Notes: generated by a model from the letters alone, not told the origin. A DNA stretch of 64,000 bases from Campylobacter vicugnae (GCF_002139875.1 NZ_CP018793.1:992001-1056000), one strand, 5' to 3'. Positions 1 through 11,804 are shown, counted from the stretch's first letter. Numbers and translations: made by a program.

Positions 1-900
1 GGTTGGGCTCCAATTCTACCTATGCAACACTACTCAATGGGTGGTATCCGTGTAAAACCAACTGGAGAGAGCCAAACACTAAAAGGTCTATTTAGCTGTG
101 GTGAAGCTGCTTGCTGGGATATGCACGGATTTAACCGCTTAGGTGGTAATAGCGTTGCTGAAACAGTTGTAAGTGGTATGATTATTGGTGATTATTTTGC
201 TGAATATTGCGATAATAATGAGATAGATGTTCAAACAAAAACAATCGAAAGCTTCATAAATAAAACTCAAAACTACTTAAATGAGCTACTAAGCAAAGAT
301 GGCAAATACAATGTATTTGAAATCAAAAATAAAATGAAAGATATCATGTGGGAACATGTAGCTATCTTTAGAACTGGCGATGGCCTTGCTAAAGCTGTAA
401 AAGAGCTTGAAGAGCTATATAAAGAGAGTACAAATGTTAAACTAGCTAATAAAGAGCTATTTGGAAATCCTGAGCTTGAAGAGGCTTACCGTGTGCCTAT
501 GATGCTTAAACTTGCTCTATGTGTAGCTTATGGCGCTCTTCAAAGAACTGAAAGCCGTGGCGCTCACTATAGAGAAGATTATCCAAAAAGAGATGATGCT
601 AACTGGTGTAAAAGAACTCTTGCATTCTGGAAAGAAGGCGATACTCTTCCAACACTAGAATATGAAGAGTTAGATATCATGAAAATGGAAATGCCGCCAG
701 CATTCCGTGGATATGGTGCTAAAGGTAACATCATAGAAAACCCACTATCAGCTAAACGCCAAGAAGAGGTTGATGCTATTAGAGCAAAACTTGAAGCTGA
801 AGGTAAAAATAGACATGAAATTCAAGATGCATTAATGCACTATGAACTTCAACCAAAATATAAAGCATTAAACGAAAGAGCAGGTATAGGCTATGAGTAG
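1..900 (+). CDS. frdA: Fumarate reductase flavoprotein subunit, C-terminal part
   Basis: The reading frame is open from base 1, so this is the 3' end of a gene that starts outside the window (299 residues visible). FrdA carries covalently bound FAD and reduces fumarate to succinate at the end of anaerobic respiration; it can also act as succinate dehydrogenase. Visible motifs are [10 protein letters not shown] near the left edge and a FNRLGGNS segment about 36 residues later, which resemble the active-site His and Arg regions of the FrdA/SdhA family. The 3' end overlaps frdB by 8 bases (stop inside the ATGAGTAG junction), as expected for a co-translated frdCAB operon of Campylobacterota. The truncation is only the window edge. 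Confidence 0.96.
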   Translation, partial: GWAPILPMQHYSMGGIRVKPTGESQTLKGLFSCGEAACWDMHGFNRLGGNSVAETVVSGMIIGDYFAEYCDNNEIDVQTKTIESFINKTQNYLNELLSKDGKYNVFEIKNKMKDIMWEHVAIFRTGDGLAKAVKELEELYKESTNVKLANKELFGNPELEEAYRVPMMLKLALCVAYGALQRTESRGAHYREDYPKRDDANWCKRTLAFWKEGDTLPTLEYEELDIMKMEMPPAFRGYGAKGNIIENPLSAKRQEEVDAIRAKLEAEGKNRHEIQDALMHYELQPKYKALNERAGIGYE

Positions 901-1612
901 AAAAATAAAAATTAGAGCATTCAAATACAATCCACTAAGCAAAGTAAGCAAACCTCACTTTGCAGAGTATGAACTAGAAGAGACAGATGGTATGACTCTT
1001 TTTATCGCGTTAAATCAAATTCGCGAAAAATTCGATCCAGGTCTTAGCTTTGACTTTGTATGTCGTGCTGGTATATGTGGTAGTTGTGGTATGGTTGTAA
1101 ATGGCCGCCCGCAACTAGCTTGTAGAACTCTAACAAAAGATTATCCAAGTGGCGTTATCGAGCTTATGCCACTACCTGCGTTTAAACTACTTAAAGACTT
1201 AAGCGTTGATACAGGTAACTGGATGAATGATATGAGTAAAAGAGTTGAAAGCTGGATTCACTCAAATCATACTACAGATATTAGCAAAATGGAAGAAAAA
1301 GTAGATCCAGATGCAGCTCAAGAGACATTTGAACTTGATAGATGTATAGAGTGCGGTATCTGTGTAGCAAGTTGTGGTACTGCTCTTATGAGACCTGATT
1401 TTATCGGTGCTGTAGGTCTAAACCGTGTAGCTAGATTTAAAGTCGATCCACTAGATAATAGAACAGATGAAGATTTCTATGAATTAGTAGGCGATGATAA
1501 TGGCATGTTTGGTTGTATGAGTCTTTTAGGCTGTGAAGATAACTGCCCTAAACACTTACCACTACAAAGCAAAATCGCATATATGAGACGCAAATTAGCT
1601 ACTGTAAAATAA
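893..1612 (+). CDS. frdB: Fumarate reductase iron-sulfur subunit
   Basis: This 239-residue subunit passes electrons from the membrane cytochrome b subunit (FrdC) to FrdA. All three cluster sites can be seen: the [2Fe-2S] site with Cys57, Cys62, Cys65 and Cys77, the [4Fe-4S] site with Cys151, Cys154, Cys157 and Cys161, and the [3Fe-4S] site with Cys208, Cys214 and Cys218. Length is normal for the family. The ATG lies inside the end of frdA, so translation is probably coupled. It is the last gene of the operon: a strong hairpin follows 8 bases after the stop codon and the next gene is on the other strand. Confidence 0.97.
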   Translation: MSRKIKIRAFKYNPLSKVSKPHFAEYELEETDGMTLFIALNQIREKFDPGLSFDFVCRAGICGSCGMVVNGRPQLACRTLTKDYPSGVIELMPLPAFKLLKDLSVDTGNWMNDMSKRVESWIHSNHTTDISKMEEKVDPDAAQETFELDRCIECGICVASCGTALMRPDFIGAVGLNRVARFKVDPLDNRTDEDFYELVGDDNGMFGCMSLLGCEDNCPKHLPLQSKIAYMRRKLATVK

Positions 1613-1619
1613 TTATACA

Positions 1620-1645
1620 CTCCCTAAGAGTTTCTTCTTAGGGAG
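1620..1645 (+). terminator. Hairpin after frdB
   Basis: A perfect 10-bp stem (CTCCCTAAGA / TCTTAGGGAG) with a 6-base loop starts 8 bases after the frdB stop. The run of T after the stem is weak (GCTTGCATTT), so it may act as a terminator or as a 3' RNA-stabilising hairpin. Confidence 0.65.
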
Positions 1646-1734
1646 CTTGCATTTAAAACAAATTTAAACTTGAAGTAATTTATCTAGGATTTTTAAACAG
1701 AGAGATAAATAGACTAAAAAGTCTATTTATAAAA

Positions 1735-1926
1735 TTAATTAAATAAACTATCTAGTAGTTTATCAGAGACTTTATCTATCATATCTGAACTCTTATCAAC
1801 GACTTTATCGCTCATTTTATCAACGATTTTATCCACTTTTGAGTCCTCTTTTTTCTCTGATTGAGCCATCAACAATGTAGAAAACAAAGTAGCTACAACC
1901 ATTGTACTAATTACAATTTTTTTCAT
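1735..1926 (-). CDS. Small exported peptide with VDK/SDK repeats
   Basis: A 63-residue product of unknown function. Residues 1-21 form a signal peptide (MKKIVIST... ending LLMAQ), and the remaining 42 residues are highly charged, built of degenerate (V/S)DK(I/M/V)-type repeats that should form a short amphipathic helix. The start is supported by an AGGAG ribosome binding site 5 bases upstream. It lies alone on the minus strand, divergent from the Sel1-repeat gene. Its upstream region holds a G9 tract that abuts a TAAAAT -10 box, so expression may be phase-variable. I recognise no family; it could be a small periplasmic helper or antigenic peptide. The ORF is well supported, the role is not. 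Confidence 0.7.
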   Translation of the reverse strand: MKKIVISTMVVATLFSTLLMAQSEKKEDSKVDKIVDKMSDKVVDKSSDMIDKVSDKLLDSLFN

Positions 1927-1959
1927 CTATACTCCTAATGATATTTAAGTTAGATGAAC

Positions 1960-1974
1960 ATTTTACCCCCCCCC
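1960..1974 (-). promoter_or_regulatory. G9 tract abutting a -10 box (candidate phase-variable promoter)
   Basis: On the minus strand nine consecutive G (plus-strand C 1966-1974) are followed directly by TAAAAT (1960-1965), a plausible -10 box, then 33 bases with a good Shine-Dalgarno before the ATG at 1926. Slippage in the G run would change the distance between the -10 and upstream promoter elements. The same arrangement recurs at 47145-47159. Confidence 0.6.
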
Positions 1975-2342
1975 TATAACAATAAGTAAATAAAATATAG
2001 ATAAAGTATAAATATAAAAATTTAATTAAATTTAATCTTTGATTTTAAAAAAATTATAAAATTGATCTTTAAATTTTTTATTATTATCATTTTTATCACC
2101 CAATCTATATTTTATACATAATATTTAATTAAATTTTATTTGAGTATTAAATTTGATATTTTTAAAATTTAAGCTTAGATTAATCTCTATTACATTGCTT
2201 CTAATTGACTATATTTAGCCATTGCTAAACTCTTAAAAATTAAATTTAACTAAAATATTAATTATATTGATAAAATATATAAATGCTTAAGTTCAAATTC
2301 ACTACAATCAATCCTTAAAATACTATATTAAAAGGAAAAATC
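1975..2342. other. AT-rich intergenic region, divergent promoters
   Basis: This very AT-rich stretch separates the minus-strand 63-residue exported peptide gene from the plus-strand Sel1-repeat gene. I see no open reading frame of note, RNA gene or repeat in it. It ends with the Shine-Dalgarno AAAAGGA of the Sel1 gene; a TACTATATT sequence just upstream of that is a possible -10 region. Confidence 0.5.
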
Positions 2343-3554
2343 ATGAAAAAAATCGCCATAATCATTATGCTGCTTTTTAGCATAGGTGTAGCTAAAGATT
2401 CTAATCTCAATCCAAAAGAACTAGAAACTAATTGCAATAAAGGTGATATGGCATCTTGTATTCATCTTGGTGGTTTATATTATCAAGGTCAAGGTGTAAG
2501 ACAAGATTATAATAAAGCTGCTCAGCTCTTTCAAAAAGCCTGCGATGGTGGAAATGCTTTTGGTTGCTATTCTCTTGGTAGTTTATATGATAAAGGCAAA
2601 GGGGTAAAGCAAGATTATAATAAAGCTGCTCAGCTATACCAAAAAGCCTGCGATGGTGGATATACTAATGGTTGCTATGATCTTGGGTATTTATATTATA
2701 AAGGTCAAGGTGTAAGGCAAGATTATAATAAAGCTACTCAGCTCTTACAAAAAGCCTGCGATGGTGGATATGCTATCGGTTGCAGTTTTCTTGGGATTTT
2801 ATATTTTAAAGACAAAGATTATAATAAAGCTACTCAGCTATACCAAAAAGCATGCGATAATGGAATTGCTGAGGGTTGCGATGATCTTGGGAATTTATAT
2901 TATTACGGTTGGGGTGTAAAGCAAGATTATAAAAAATCTGCTCAGCCATACCAAAAAGCCTGCGATGGTGGATATGCTAAGGGTTGCTATTCTCTTGGGG
3001 ATTTATATTATTACGGTTGGGGTGTAAAGCAAGATTATAAAAAAGCTGCTCAGCTATACCAAAAAGCCTGCAATGGTGAATATGCTGTGGGTTGCAGTAG
3101 TCTTGGTATTTTATATTATGACGGTCAAGGGGTAAGGCAAGATTATAAAAAAGCTGCTCAGCTCTTTCAAAAAGCCTGCGATGGTGAATATGCTAAGGGT
3201 TGCTATGATCTTGGGAATTTATATTATTACGGTTGGGGTATAAGGCAAGATTATAAAAAAGCTGCTCAGCTATACCAAAAAGCCTGCGATAATGGACATG
3301 CTAAGGGTTGCAGTAGTCTTGGTATTTTATATTATGACGGTCAAGGTGTAAAGCAAGATTATAAAAAAGCTGCTCAGCTATACCAAAAAGCATGCGATGG
3401 TGGATATGCTGTGGGTTGCAGTTTTCTTGGACTTTTATATGAAAAAGGTTACGGGGTAAGACAAAATAATATTACGGCTAAAGAGCTTTATGGCAAAGCT
3501 TGTGATATGGGTTTACAAATTGGTTGCGATAATTACGCAAGATTAAATCAATAA
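2343..3554 (+). CDS. Exported Sel1-repeat (Hcp-like) cysteine-rich protein
   Basis: A 403-residue protein with a signal peptide (about residues 1-17, ending SIGVAKD) followed by ten Sel1-type helical repeats of about 36 residues. Each has the pattern LGxLYYxGxGVxQDYxKAAQLxQKAC, with two Cys per unit spaced for an intra-repeat disulfide, as in the Helicobacter cysteine-rich proteins (Hcp). The fourth repeat is shortened, lacking the GQGVxQ loop. At DNA level the units are nearly identical with a period of 108 bases, so copy number can change by recombination. Hcp-type proteins are periplasmic or secreted and thought to mediate protein contacts; the partner here is unknown. A four-helix membrane protein starts 11 bases downstream and is probably cotranscribed. 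Confidence 0.88.
   Translation: MKKIAIIIMLLFSIGVAKDSNLNPKELETNCNKGDMASCIHLGGLYYQGQGVRQDYNKAAQLFQKACDGGNAFGCYSLGSLYDKGKGVKQDYNKAAQLYQKACDGGYTNGCYDLGYLYYKGQGVRQDYNKATQLLQKACDGGYAIGCSFLGILYFKDKDYNKATQLYQKACDNGIAEGCDDLGNLYYYGWGVKQDYKKSAQPYQKACDGGYAKGCYSLGDLYYYGWGVKQDYKKAAQLYQKACNGEYAVGCSSLGILYYDGQGVRQDYKKAAQLFQKACDGEYAKGCYDLGNLYYYGWGIRQDYKKAAQLYQKACDNGHAKGCSSLGILYYDGQGVKQDYKKAAQLYQKACDGGYAVGCSFLGLLYEKGYGVRQNNITAKELYGKACDMGLQIGCDNYARLNQ
2470..3505 (+). repeat. 108-bp tandem repeats inside the Sel1 gene
   Basis: Nearly identical 108-bp units encode the Sel1 repeats; for example CAAGATTATAATAAAGCTGC recurs one period apart near 2502 and 2610. One unit (around 2800-2825) is shorter in frame, a likely internal deletion. 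Boundaries are approximate. Confidence 0.85.
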
Positions 3555-3564
3555 AGATATGTAA

Positions 3565-4074
3565 ATGGGTATCGGTGCTATATTAATACTATTTAGTTTT
3601 GTGCTAGTTTATCTAGTGCAAAAGTTTAAAATAGGAGTTGCTAGGATTTATATCTATATTGGGTATTATTTTATAATGAGCTTAGTTCTATCGTGGAGTG
3701 TTGCTAAAGAGTTAGGCGTAGAGAGTGAATATATCATCAATCTAAGCCAAGGACAGGGATTTTCTATGCTGGTAATAGGATTGACTTTGGGGTTTAGTTT
3801 GGTTGCTAGTGGTATTTTAATGTTAATATTTAGGCTTTTTAAGCGTAATATAGAAATGAATTTTGGCAGTTTGTTTAGTTATGTTTTTTGGTATTTGAGT
3901 TCTATAATACATAATATTTTTGCATTTGTTATATGCATAATAATTTATGCGATTAGCCAAATGCGAAAAAATGAACCTAAATTTAAAACTTACTTAACTG
4001 AGTATATACCAAATGTGGCATTTATTATATTAGTATTGAGCTTTTATGGTAATTTTGCAAATATAGTTAGATAA
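3565..4074 (+). CDS. Four-helix integral membrane protein of unknown function
   Basis: A 169-residue protein with four strongly hydrophobic segments (about residues 3-20, 27-45, 65-90 and 105-130) plus a hydrophobic C-terminal stretch near 148-165, so four or five membrane helices. It contains no motif I recognise. The ATG follows the Sel1-gene stop by 10 bases with only a weak Shine-Dalgarno (AAAGATA), which suggests expression coupled to the upstream gene. The pairing of an exported repeat protein with an inner-membrane protein is suggestive, but no function can be assigned. An inverted repeat after the stop marks the end of the unit. Confidence 0.75.
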   Translation: MGIGAILILFSFVLVYLVQKFKIGVARIYIYIGYYFIMSLVLSWSVAKELGVESEYIINLSQGQGFSMLVIGLTLGFSLVASGILMLIFRLFKRNIEMNFGSLFSYVFWYLSSIIHNIFAFVICIIIYAISQMRKNEPKFKTYLTEYIPNVAFIILVLSFYGNFANIVR

Positions 4075-4092
4075 ATTTTTAAATTACAAAAG

Positions 4093-4126
4093 ATTGTCAA
4101 GGCGATACAAATAATGCCTTGACAAT
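4093..4126. terminator. Hairpin between convergent genes
   Basis: A perfect 11-bp inverted repeat (ATTGTCAAGGC / GCCTTGACAAT) with a 12-base loop lies between the convergent membrane-protein gene and the OYE-family gene. It has no clear T run on either side, so it may be a bidirectional terminator or just a transcript-end hairpin. Confidence 0.6.
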
Positions 4127-4165
4127 GACAAACACCTACGGCCAATTAAATTAACAAAATACTAC

Positions 4166-5182
4166 TTAAAATGCTCTTTGATATGAGAAGTCTATAAGCT
4201 CGTTTTTGCCTTCACTTGCAGCTGCATATAGGGCGAAATTTGGATTTCTTAAAAGCTCTCTACCATATGCTACTATATCACAGTATCCGCCCTCTATCAT
4301 CTGCTCGCCCTGCTCTTTAGTAGTGATTAATCCTACTCCAATAACTGGTATATTTACCACCTCTTTAATAGCTTTTGCATAATCTGCTTGATACATAGGC
4401 TTAAGCTCTGGAACTAGGCTTGGCTTTGATACTACTCCACCTGCTGAGACGCTGATATAGCACGCACCAAGATCGGCACATTTTTTAGCTATAATCTTGC
4501 TATCTTCTATGGTATTACCGCCCTCTTCCCAATCATCAGCACTAATACGCACGCCAAATGGAATTATAGAGCTAACTTCTTGACATATTAAGCTTAAAAG
4601 TCTCATTCTATTTTCAATACTTCCACCAAAATCATCATTTCTTTTATTTGTCAGTGGGCTTAAAAACTCGCTAATTAAATATCCGTGAGCTGCGTGAATC
4701 TCTACTATATCATAATCAGCCGCCTTTGCTCTAATGGCTGCTTCTTTAAATTTCGTTACAATCTCATATATCTCTTGTGCGTTTAGCTCTTTTGGGTGAT
4801 CATACTCTAAACTAAAGCATATACCACTTGGACTTACTATATCAGGGCAAGTTCCTTTAGCTCCAGCGTGGCCTAACTGCACGGCTGTAGTTTTGCAAGT
4901 ATATTTTTTAATCTCGTAATTTAGCTTAGTGTGTGCTTCTATTTGATTATCGCTCCATAAGCCTAGATCGTTTTTGGTTATACAGCCCTCAGGAGATACT
5001 GCTGTAGCCTCTACTATTATAAATCCAACTCCACCAAGCGATCTAGCCGGATAGTGTAATCTATGAAAACAACGAGGTAATCCACCAAAATCTCTAGCCT
5101 TATAAACGCACATTGGCGGCATTGCTATACGGTTTGGTATTGTGTAATTTCCAATCTTAATTGGTTCAAATAAAATTGACAT
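4166..5182 (-). CDS. Old Yellow Enzyme family NADH:flavin oxidoreductase
   Basis: A 338-residue FMN-dependent TIM-barrel oxidoreductase of the OYE/YqjM group. Support: N-terminal FEPIKIGNYTIPNRIAMPPM, the substrate-binding pair in VEIHAAHGYL, the segment LSPLTNKRNDDFGGSIENR, and a C-terminal phosphate-binding region (DIVAYGRELLRNPNF). Such enzymes reduce activated C=C bonds with NAD(P)H; the natural substrate is unknown. I chose the ATG at 5182 rather than one 18 bases upstream, because AAAGGAG lies 6 bases before 5182 and the MSILFEPIKIG start matches the family. The ATG overlaps the stop of the preceding membrane-protein gene (TGATG), so the gene is the tail of the murC-side operon. Confidence 0.9.
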   Translation of the reverse strand: MSILFEPIKIGNYTIPNRIAMPPMCVYKARDFGGLPRCFHRLHYPARSLGGVGFIIVEATAVSPEGCITKNDLGLWSDNQIEAHTKLNYEIKKYTCKTTAVQLGHAGAKGTCPDIVSPSGICFSLEYDHPKELNAQEIYEIVTKFKEAAIRAKAADYDIVEIHAAHGYLISEFLSPLTNKRNDDFGGSIENRMRLLSLICQEVSSIIPFGVRISADDWEEGGNTIEDSKIIAKKCADLGACYISVSAGGVVSKPSLVPELKPMYQADYAKAIKEVVNIPVIGVGLITTKEQGEQMIEGGYCDIVAYGRELLRNPNFALYAAASEGKNELIDFSYQRAF

Positions 5183-5514
5183 CAATTCTCCTTTAGACAT
5201 TTTTGAATCGGTATTATAATACCGCTTTTATCTTTAGCAACAAAACTTTGCGTACCAAATTCATAATTATAATTTTTTTTACTAATATTGTAATCTTGAC
5301 ACTCTATACTATCTTTTGTATTAAACTCAGTCAAAAGTACTTGTATATCATTACTGCGTCGCTCATCATCTGCATTATATAAAAATCCAGTTATAAATAA
5401 TACAACGCACACCGCAAGAATAGAGAGCTTTGAGCGCCAATTTAACCTTTGGCTAGAAATAGCTAGCACTATTAAGACAACAACTGCTAAAACTAAAAAT
5501 AGCACAATTCTCAT
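5182..5514 (-). CDS. Small inner-membrane protein next to murC
   Basis: A 110-residue protein with two hydrophobic segments (about residues 3-20 and 30-46) separated by a short basic loop, then a polar domain of about 60 residues that carries two Cys (ECQDYN and IQKCLKEN), presumably outside the cytoplasm. Its ATG overlaps the murC stop (ATGA) and its stop overlaps the next start, so it is translationally coupled on both sides. A small membrane protein directly downstream of murC is, as I recall, also present in C. jejuni. Function is unknown; a cell-envelope role is a guess from location only. Confidence 0.8.
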   Translation of the reverse strand: MRIVLFLVLAVVVLIVLAISSQRLNWRSKLSILAVCVVLFITGFLYNADDERRSNDIQVLLTEFNTKDSIECQDYNISKKNYNYEFGTQSFVAKDKSGIIIPIQKCLKEN

Positions 5515-6809
5515 CTCTCGCCTCTTAGTTGATAGCTAATATCTCCAGCACCAAAGCCAATCACAAGGCCACTAGCTAAGCTATGTTTAACGCCAAAATT
5601 ATCAAAAAATTCAATACTATCGCCGTTGCGTTTAATGCTATCAGCAAATAAAGCACCCTTAAATTCGCTCTTTAAATCCACGCCATTTGGCTCTTCTCCG
5701 GCTGCATATACTGGCAAAACTACAAGCTCATCTACATCGTCAAAACACTCTTTAAATCCATCTAAATTTGCCATTAATCTTGAGTATCTATGTGGTTGGA
5801 ATATCGCTGTAATACTCTCAAGTCCAAGTAGCCTTGCATACTCTTTGGCACTTTTTAGAGTCGCTTTAATCTCAGTAGGATGATGACCATAATCATCGAT
5901 TAGAGCAAATTTCTCATTAGCAACTAAAATATCAAATCGCTTTTTTATCCCTTTAAATTTCTTAAGATTTTCCCTAACTTCTTCAAGTCCCATCATAGAA
6001 TTTGCTGCTAATATCGCAAGACTAGCATCAATAGCAATATGCTCACCCATACCCCAAGCCTCAAATTTACCAAGTCCTTTAAGATGAAAACTTGTATATG
6101 GTTCATAATTTCTAAGCACCATTTGCATATTGGTTATATCACCCTTTTCAAGGCGAATACAATCCATCTTAATAGTGCTTAAAAACTCATCTTCAGCATT
6201 AATAATACGAATCTTAGCCCTTTCTAAAAAGCCCTTATAAGCAGCATGAAATTTCTCAATATCATTATCATAATGCTCCATATGTTCAGGTTCAGCATTT
6301 GTTACGATAGCTAAAAATGGATTGGAATTTAAAAAGCTACTATCACTCTCATCAGCTTCAAATATCAAATTATCACTAGCTTCATACTTCATATTTGAGC
6401 CAAATTCTTTACTTATAGCGCCAATTATAGCGCTACCTTCCATAAGAGCTGCGAGCATAGCCGAAGTCGTGCTTTTACCATGTGCTCCAGCTACTGCAAA
6501 TACTCTTTTACCTTCTAAAATAAATGGCAAAGCCTCTTTGCGTGATAAGCACTCAATTCCACGCTTTCTAGCCTCTAGAAGCTCTACATTATCACCTTTA
6601 ATTGCAGCACTATATACGACAAAATCAGGATCTTCAATAGCAGTTTTGCAGTGTGGTACGGTGATTTTCATACCGCTGGCTCTAAGCTCTTTAGTAATAG
6701 CACTATCAGCAATATCTGAACCACTAATTATAAAATCACGCTCTTTTAAAAATCTAGCAATAGCTGAGATACCAATCCCACCAATACCTATAAAATGAAC
6801 TTTTTTCAT
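5511..6809 (-). CDS. murC: UDP-N-acetylmuramate--L-alanine ligase
   Basis: MurC adds L-alanine to UDP-MurNAc, the first amino acid of the peptidoglycan stem peptide, in the cytoplasm using ATP. The 432-residue product has the N-terminal nucleotide-sugar binding loop GIGGIGIS (residues 8-15), the ATP-binding AGAHGKSTTS (about 108-117), the Mur-ligase segment FEADESDSSFL and the later DDYGHHPTEIKATL typical of MurC. Length is near normal for the compact form of the family. Start and stop both overlap the neighbours by 4 bases (ATGA), so it is embedded in a tightly coupled operon. Confidence 0.97.
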   Translation of the reverse strand: MKKVHFIGIGGIGISAIARFLKERDFIISGSDIADSAITKELRASGMKITVPHCKTAIEDPDFVVYSAAIKGDNVELLEARKRGIECLSRKEALPFILEGKRVFAVAGAHGKSTTSAMLAALMEGSAIIGAISKEFGSNMKYEASDNLIFEADESDSSFLNSNPFLAIVTNAEPEHMEHYDNDIEKFHAAYKGFLERAKIRIINAEDEFLSTIKMDCIRLEKGDITNMQMVLRNYEPYTSFHLKGLGKFEAWGMGEHIAIDASLAILAANSMMGLEEVRENLKKFKGIKKRFDILVANEKFALIDDYGHHPTEIKATLKSAKEYARLLGLESITAIFQPHRYSRLMANLDGFKECFDDVDELVVLPVYAAGEEPNGVDLKSEFKGALFADSIKRNGDSIEFFDNFGVKHSLASGLVIGFGAGDISYQLRGER

Positions 6810-7606
6810 ATATTTAATCCTAGTAATGCCTCAGCTTTTTGGCGAAATTTCCATATTGAGCGAGCTTGCGTAATTAGCTTTTTATCTATATCACACATTA
6901 GCATTCCCTCATTTGCATCTAGACTACTCTCGATCTCCCCGTGAGGATTTATAAGCATAGTTTGCCCGTAAAACTCACTCTCAACCTCGCCAAATTTAGT
7001 CTTGCCAAGTCTATTTACACGAATAATATATATATTATTTGTAAGCGCTCTCATCTTTAAAAGCTCGTTCCATCGCTCATTAGAATTTAGCGTGCAAGCG
7101 CTTGGCAATAATACACAATCAACCTTTTTAGCTACAATTTCAGCCCAAATTCTATCAAAATGCGCCTCAAACCCAAACACAACCCCAAATTTAATCTTAT
7201 CGACGCTAAAACTCATCACGCCAAAGCTATCTTTTTTAGAGTAAAACTTAGCCTCATTCCAGTGCGGATAATCAATTAAAATATTTTGCTCTTCATATTT
7301 GATACTTTGTGGGCTAAATTTAGCTACGACTTTTCTACACTCTTTACCTTTTATTTGTAAAAGTGGAGCGATAATTGTTAGATTATATTTGCTTGCCATC
7401 ATTGATAAGCTTACTCTTTTTTGTTCGCTTTGCTGCTTTATCATAGATTTTGGCATTTTGATAATATCATTAAAAAATGAATTTATCACATACTCACCAA
7501 GCACCACTACACTAGCTCCACCCTTAGCTGCTAAATTTAAATAATGATCGATTCTAGAATCACTCATAGCTAAAGTATGCAACTGTAAAGCTGCTACCTT
7601 ACTCAC
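6806..7606 (-). CDS. Nitrilase-superfamily carbon-nitrogen hydrolase
   Basis: A 266-residue protein of the CN-hydrolase fold. Glu38 in VVVLGEYV is the likely catalytic Glu and the Cys in LLPSACTLNS the nucleophile; the catalytic Lys is less clear. Members hydrolyse nitriles, amides or N-carbamoyl groups; the sequence does not tell which. The start is GTG at 7606, preceded by AGGAG within the end of xseB (8-base overlap). The stop overlaps the murC start. A gene of this family between murC and xseB is also, as I recall, found in C. jejuni, so it is a conserved neighbour rather than a recent arrival. Confidence 0.88.
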   Translation of the reverse strand: MSKVAALQLHTLAMSDSRIDHYLNLAAKGGASVVVLGEYVINSFFNDIIKMPKSMIKQQSEQKRVSLSMMASKYNLTIIAPLLQIKGKECRKVVAKFSPQSIKYEEQNILIDYPHWNEAKFYSKKDSFGVMSFSVDKIKFGVVFGFEAHFDRIWAEIVAKKVDCVLLPSACTLNSNERWNELLKMRALTNNIYIIRVNRLGKTKFGEVESEFYGQTMLINPHGEIESSLDANEGMLMCDIDKKLITQARSIWKFRQKAEALLGLNI

Positions 7607-7787
7607 TATCTTCTCCTATTTTAGTAATCTCTAGCTTAGCGTTTTCTAGCATATCTCTAGCTTCATTTACTAATTTTAATCCATCTTTATATAGTTTTAT
7701 GCTATCGCTAAGTGTTAAATTTTCATCATTTAAACTCTCTAAAAGTTTTTCAATTTTATCTATTTTATTTTCAAAACTCTCACTCAT
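7599..7787 (-). CDS. xseB: Exodeoxyribonuclease VII small subunit
   Basis: A 62-residue, mostly helical acidic protein with the XseB pattern: N-terminal FENKIDKIEKLLESL, then LSDSIKLYKDGLKLV and ..ARDMLENAKLEI. It partners with XseA to degrade single-stranded DNA from both ends. No xseA is in this window. The ATG overlaps the metX stop and its 3' end overlaps the nitrilase-family gene, so it belongs to the same operon. Confidence 0.85.
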   Translation of the reverse strand: MSESFENKIDKIEKLLESLNDENLTLSDSIKLYKDGLKLVNEARDMLENAKLEITKIGEDSE

Positions 7788-8882
7788 CTAATGCCTTTTT
7801 AATATAATCTTCTATCTTTTCTATCTCAACTAAGAATGCATCATGTCCATAATCACTATCAATACATATATACTCACTTCTATGGCCTTGACCTATTTGT
7901 ATTAATGCCTCATGCATCTCTAGCATCAAATTTGGTGGAAATAAAATATCTCCACTAAATGCAATAAATGTCAATCTAGCTTTAGTAAGCATTAAAGCCT
8001 CATTAAGAGAGCCATAATGTCTTGTACAATCAAAGTTATTCATCATCTTTACAACATATAGATATGATAATGGATCAAATCTTTTTGGAAAATTATTGCC
8101 ATTATACTCCATATATCTATCTACTTCAAATCGTCCTAAAAGCTCATAAAGTCCATCAGTTTCGACATATTTTCTGCCAAATTTCTTATCCATAGTACTA
8201 GGACTAAGAAAGCTAATATGTCCAGCCATTCTACCAAGCGCCATGCCTGTTAGGCCATTTGCTGCTATATCATCTTTATCATAGTAGCCGCCTTTAAAAT
8301 TTGGGTCTTTTACTATGCCTTCAATAGCGATTTTATTAAATGCAATCGCCCATGCTTTAGTAGCATATGTAGTAGCTAGCATTACAACTCTTTTGGCAAA
8401 ATTTGGAAACTCTATAGCAAAACAAAGTGCTTGCATTCCCCCAAGGCTACCACCTACTACTGCATATGCTTCTTTAATTCCGAGCCTATCAAATAGTCTC
8501 ATTTGCGCCCTAACAACATCGCTAATTACAAGAACAGGGAATCGTAGTCTATACTCTTTTTTAGTGCTTGGCTCGATACTCAAAGGATTAGTAGAACCAA
8601 ATGAACTTCCTAAAATATTTACACAAATAACAAAATATTTAGTAGTATCAATTGCCTTGCCATCGCCTATTATACCATCCCACCAGCCAGCTTTTCTATC
8701 ACCTTCATAAATTCCAGCAGCATGAGCTGAACCAGTGAGCGCATGGCATACGACTATAGCATTGCTTTTATTCTCATTTAGTTTGCCATAGCACTCATAA
8801 GCTAAGTCAAATTCACTTAAAATTCGCCCACTCTCTAAATGCAATGGCTCATCAAAATGCTCTACAGCGTTATAAATTTCCA

Positions 8883-8883
<1 letters not shown>
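7780..8883 (-). CDS. metX: Homoserine O-acetyltransferase
   Basis: MetX acetylates (in some species succinylates) homoserine as the first committed step of methionine synthesis. The 367-residue alpha/beta-hydrolase shows CHALTGSAHAAG, the nucleophile elbow GGSLGGMQAL with Ser146, an acid region FSGDILFPP and the final YGHDAFL with the catalytic His. The start is GTG at 8883, sharing a base with the guaB stop (TAGTG); no strong Shine-Dalgarno precedes it, so it relies on coupling. Together with the metNIQ transporter genes further on, it shows that the cell both makes and imports methionine. Confidence 0.93.
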
Positions 8884-11693
<2,810 letters not shown>

Positions 11694-11697
<4 letters not shown>

Positions 11698-11804
11698 TCT
11701 TTCTCCTTATATATATTAACCAAAACTATTCCTACAGCAGTAACGGCTAGTAAAACCGCAATTGTAACAACTATAGTCATAACCCCAACTGGTTCAGTTA
11801 GCAC
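11694..11804 (-). CDS. Tiny single-span membrane peptide between ileS and gatA
   Basis: A 36-residue product read from GTG at 11804, inside the last codons of ileS. GAGG lies 7 bases upstream of the GTG; an in-frame ATG at 11780 has no usable Shine-Dalgarno. The peptide is a single hydrophobic helix ([17 protein letters not shown]) with a short charged tail NIYKEKE. Its stop overlaps the gatA GTG (GTGA), so ileS, this ORF and gatA form an overlapping chain. I recall a similarly tiny ORF between gatA and ileS in C. jejuni, which supports it as real, but I cannot check this here. Function unknown; it may mainly serve translational coupling. Confidence 0.65.

Noticed and set aside
1960-1974. Homopolymer runs as sequencing errors
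   Set aside because: A length error of one base is possible, but long G runs at three sites, two of them in the same promoter position, are hard to explain as artefacts.
2470-3505. Regularly spaced repeats that could suggest a CRISPR array
   Set aside because: The period is 108 bases, the units are coding and in frame, and there are no unique spacers; it is a Sel1-repeat gene.
5626-6798. Plus-strand open frames of 85 and 158 codons
   Set aside because: They lie antisense to murC, whose motifs are clear; composition is that of a reversed coding strand.
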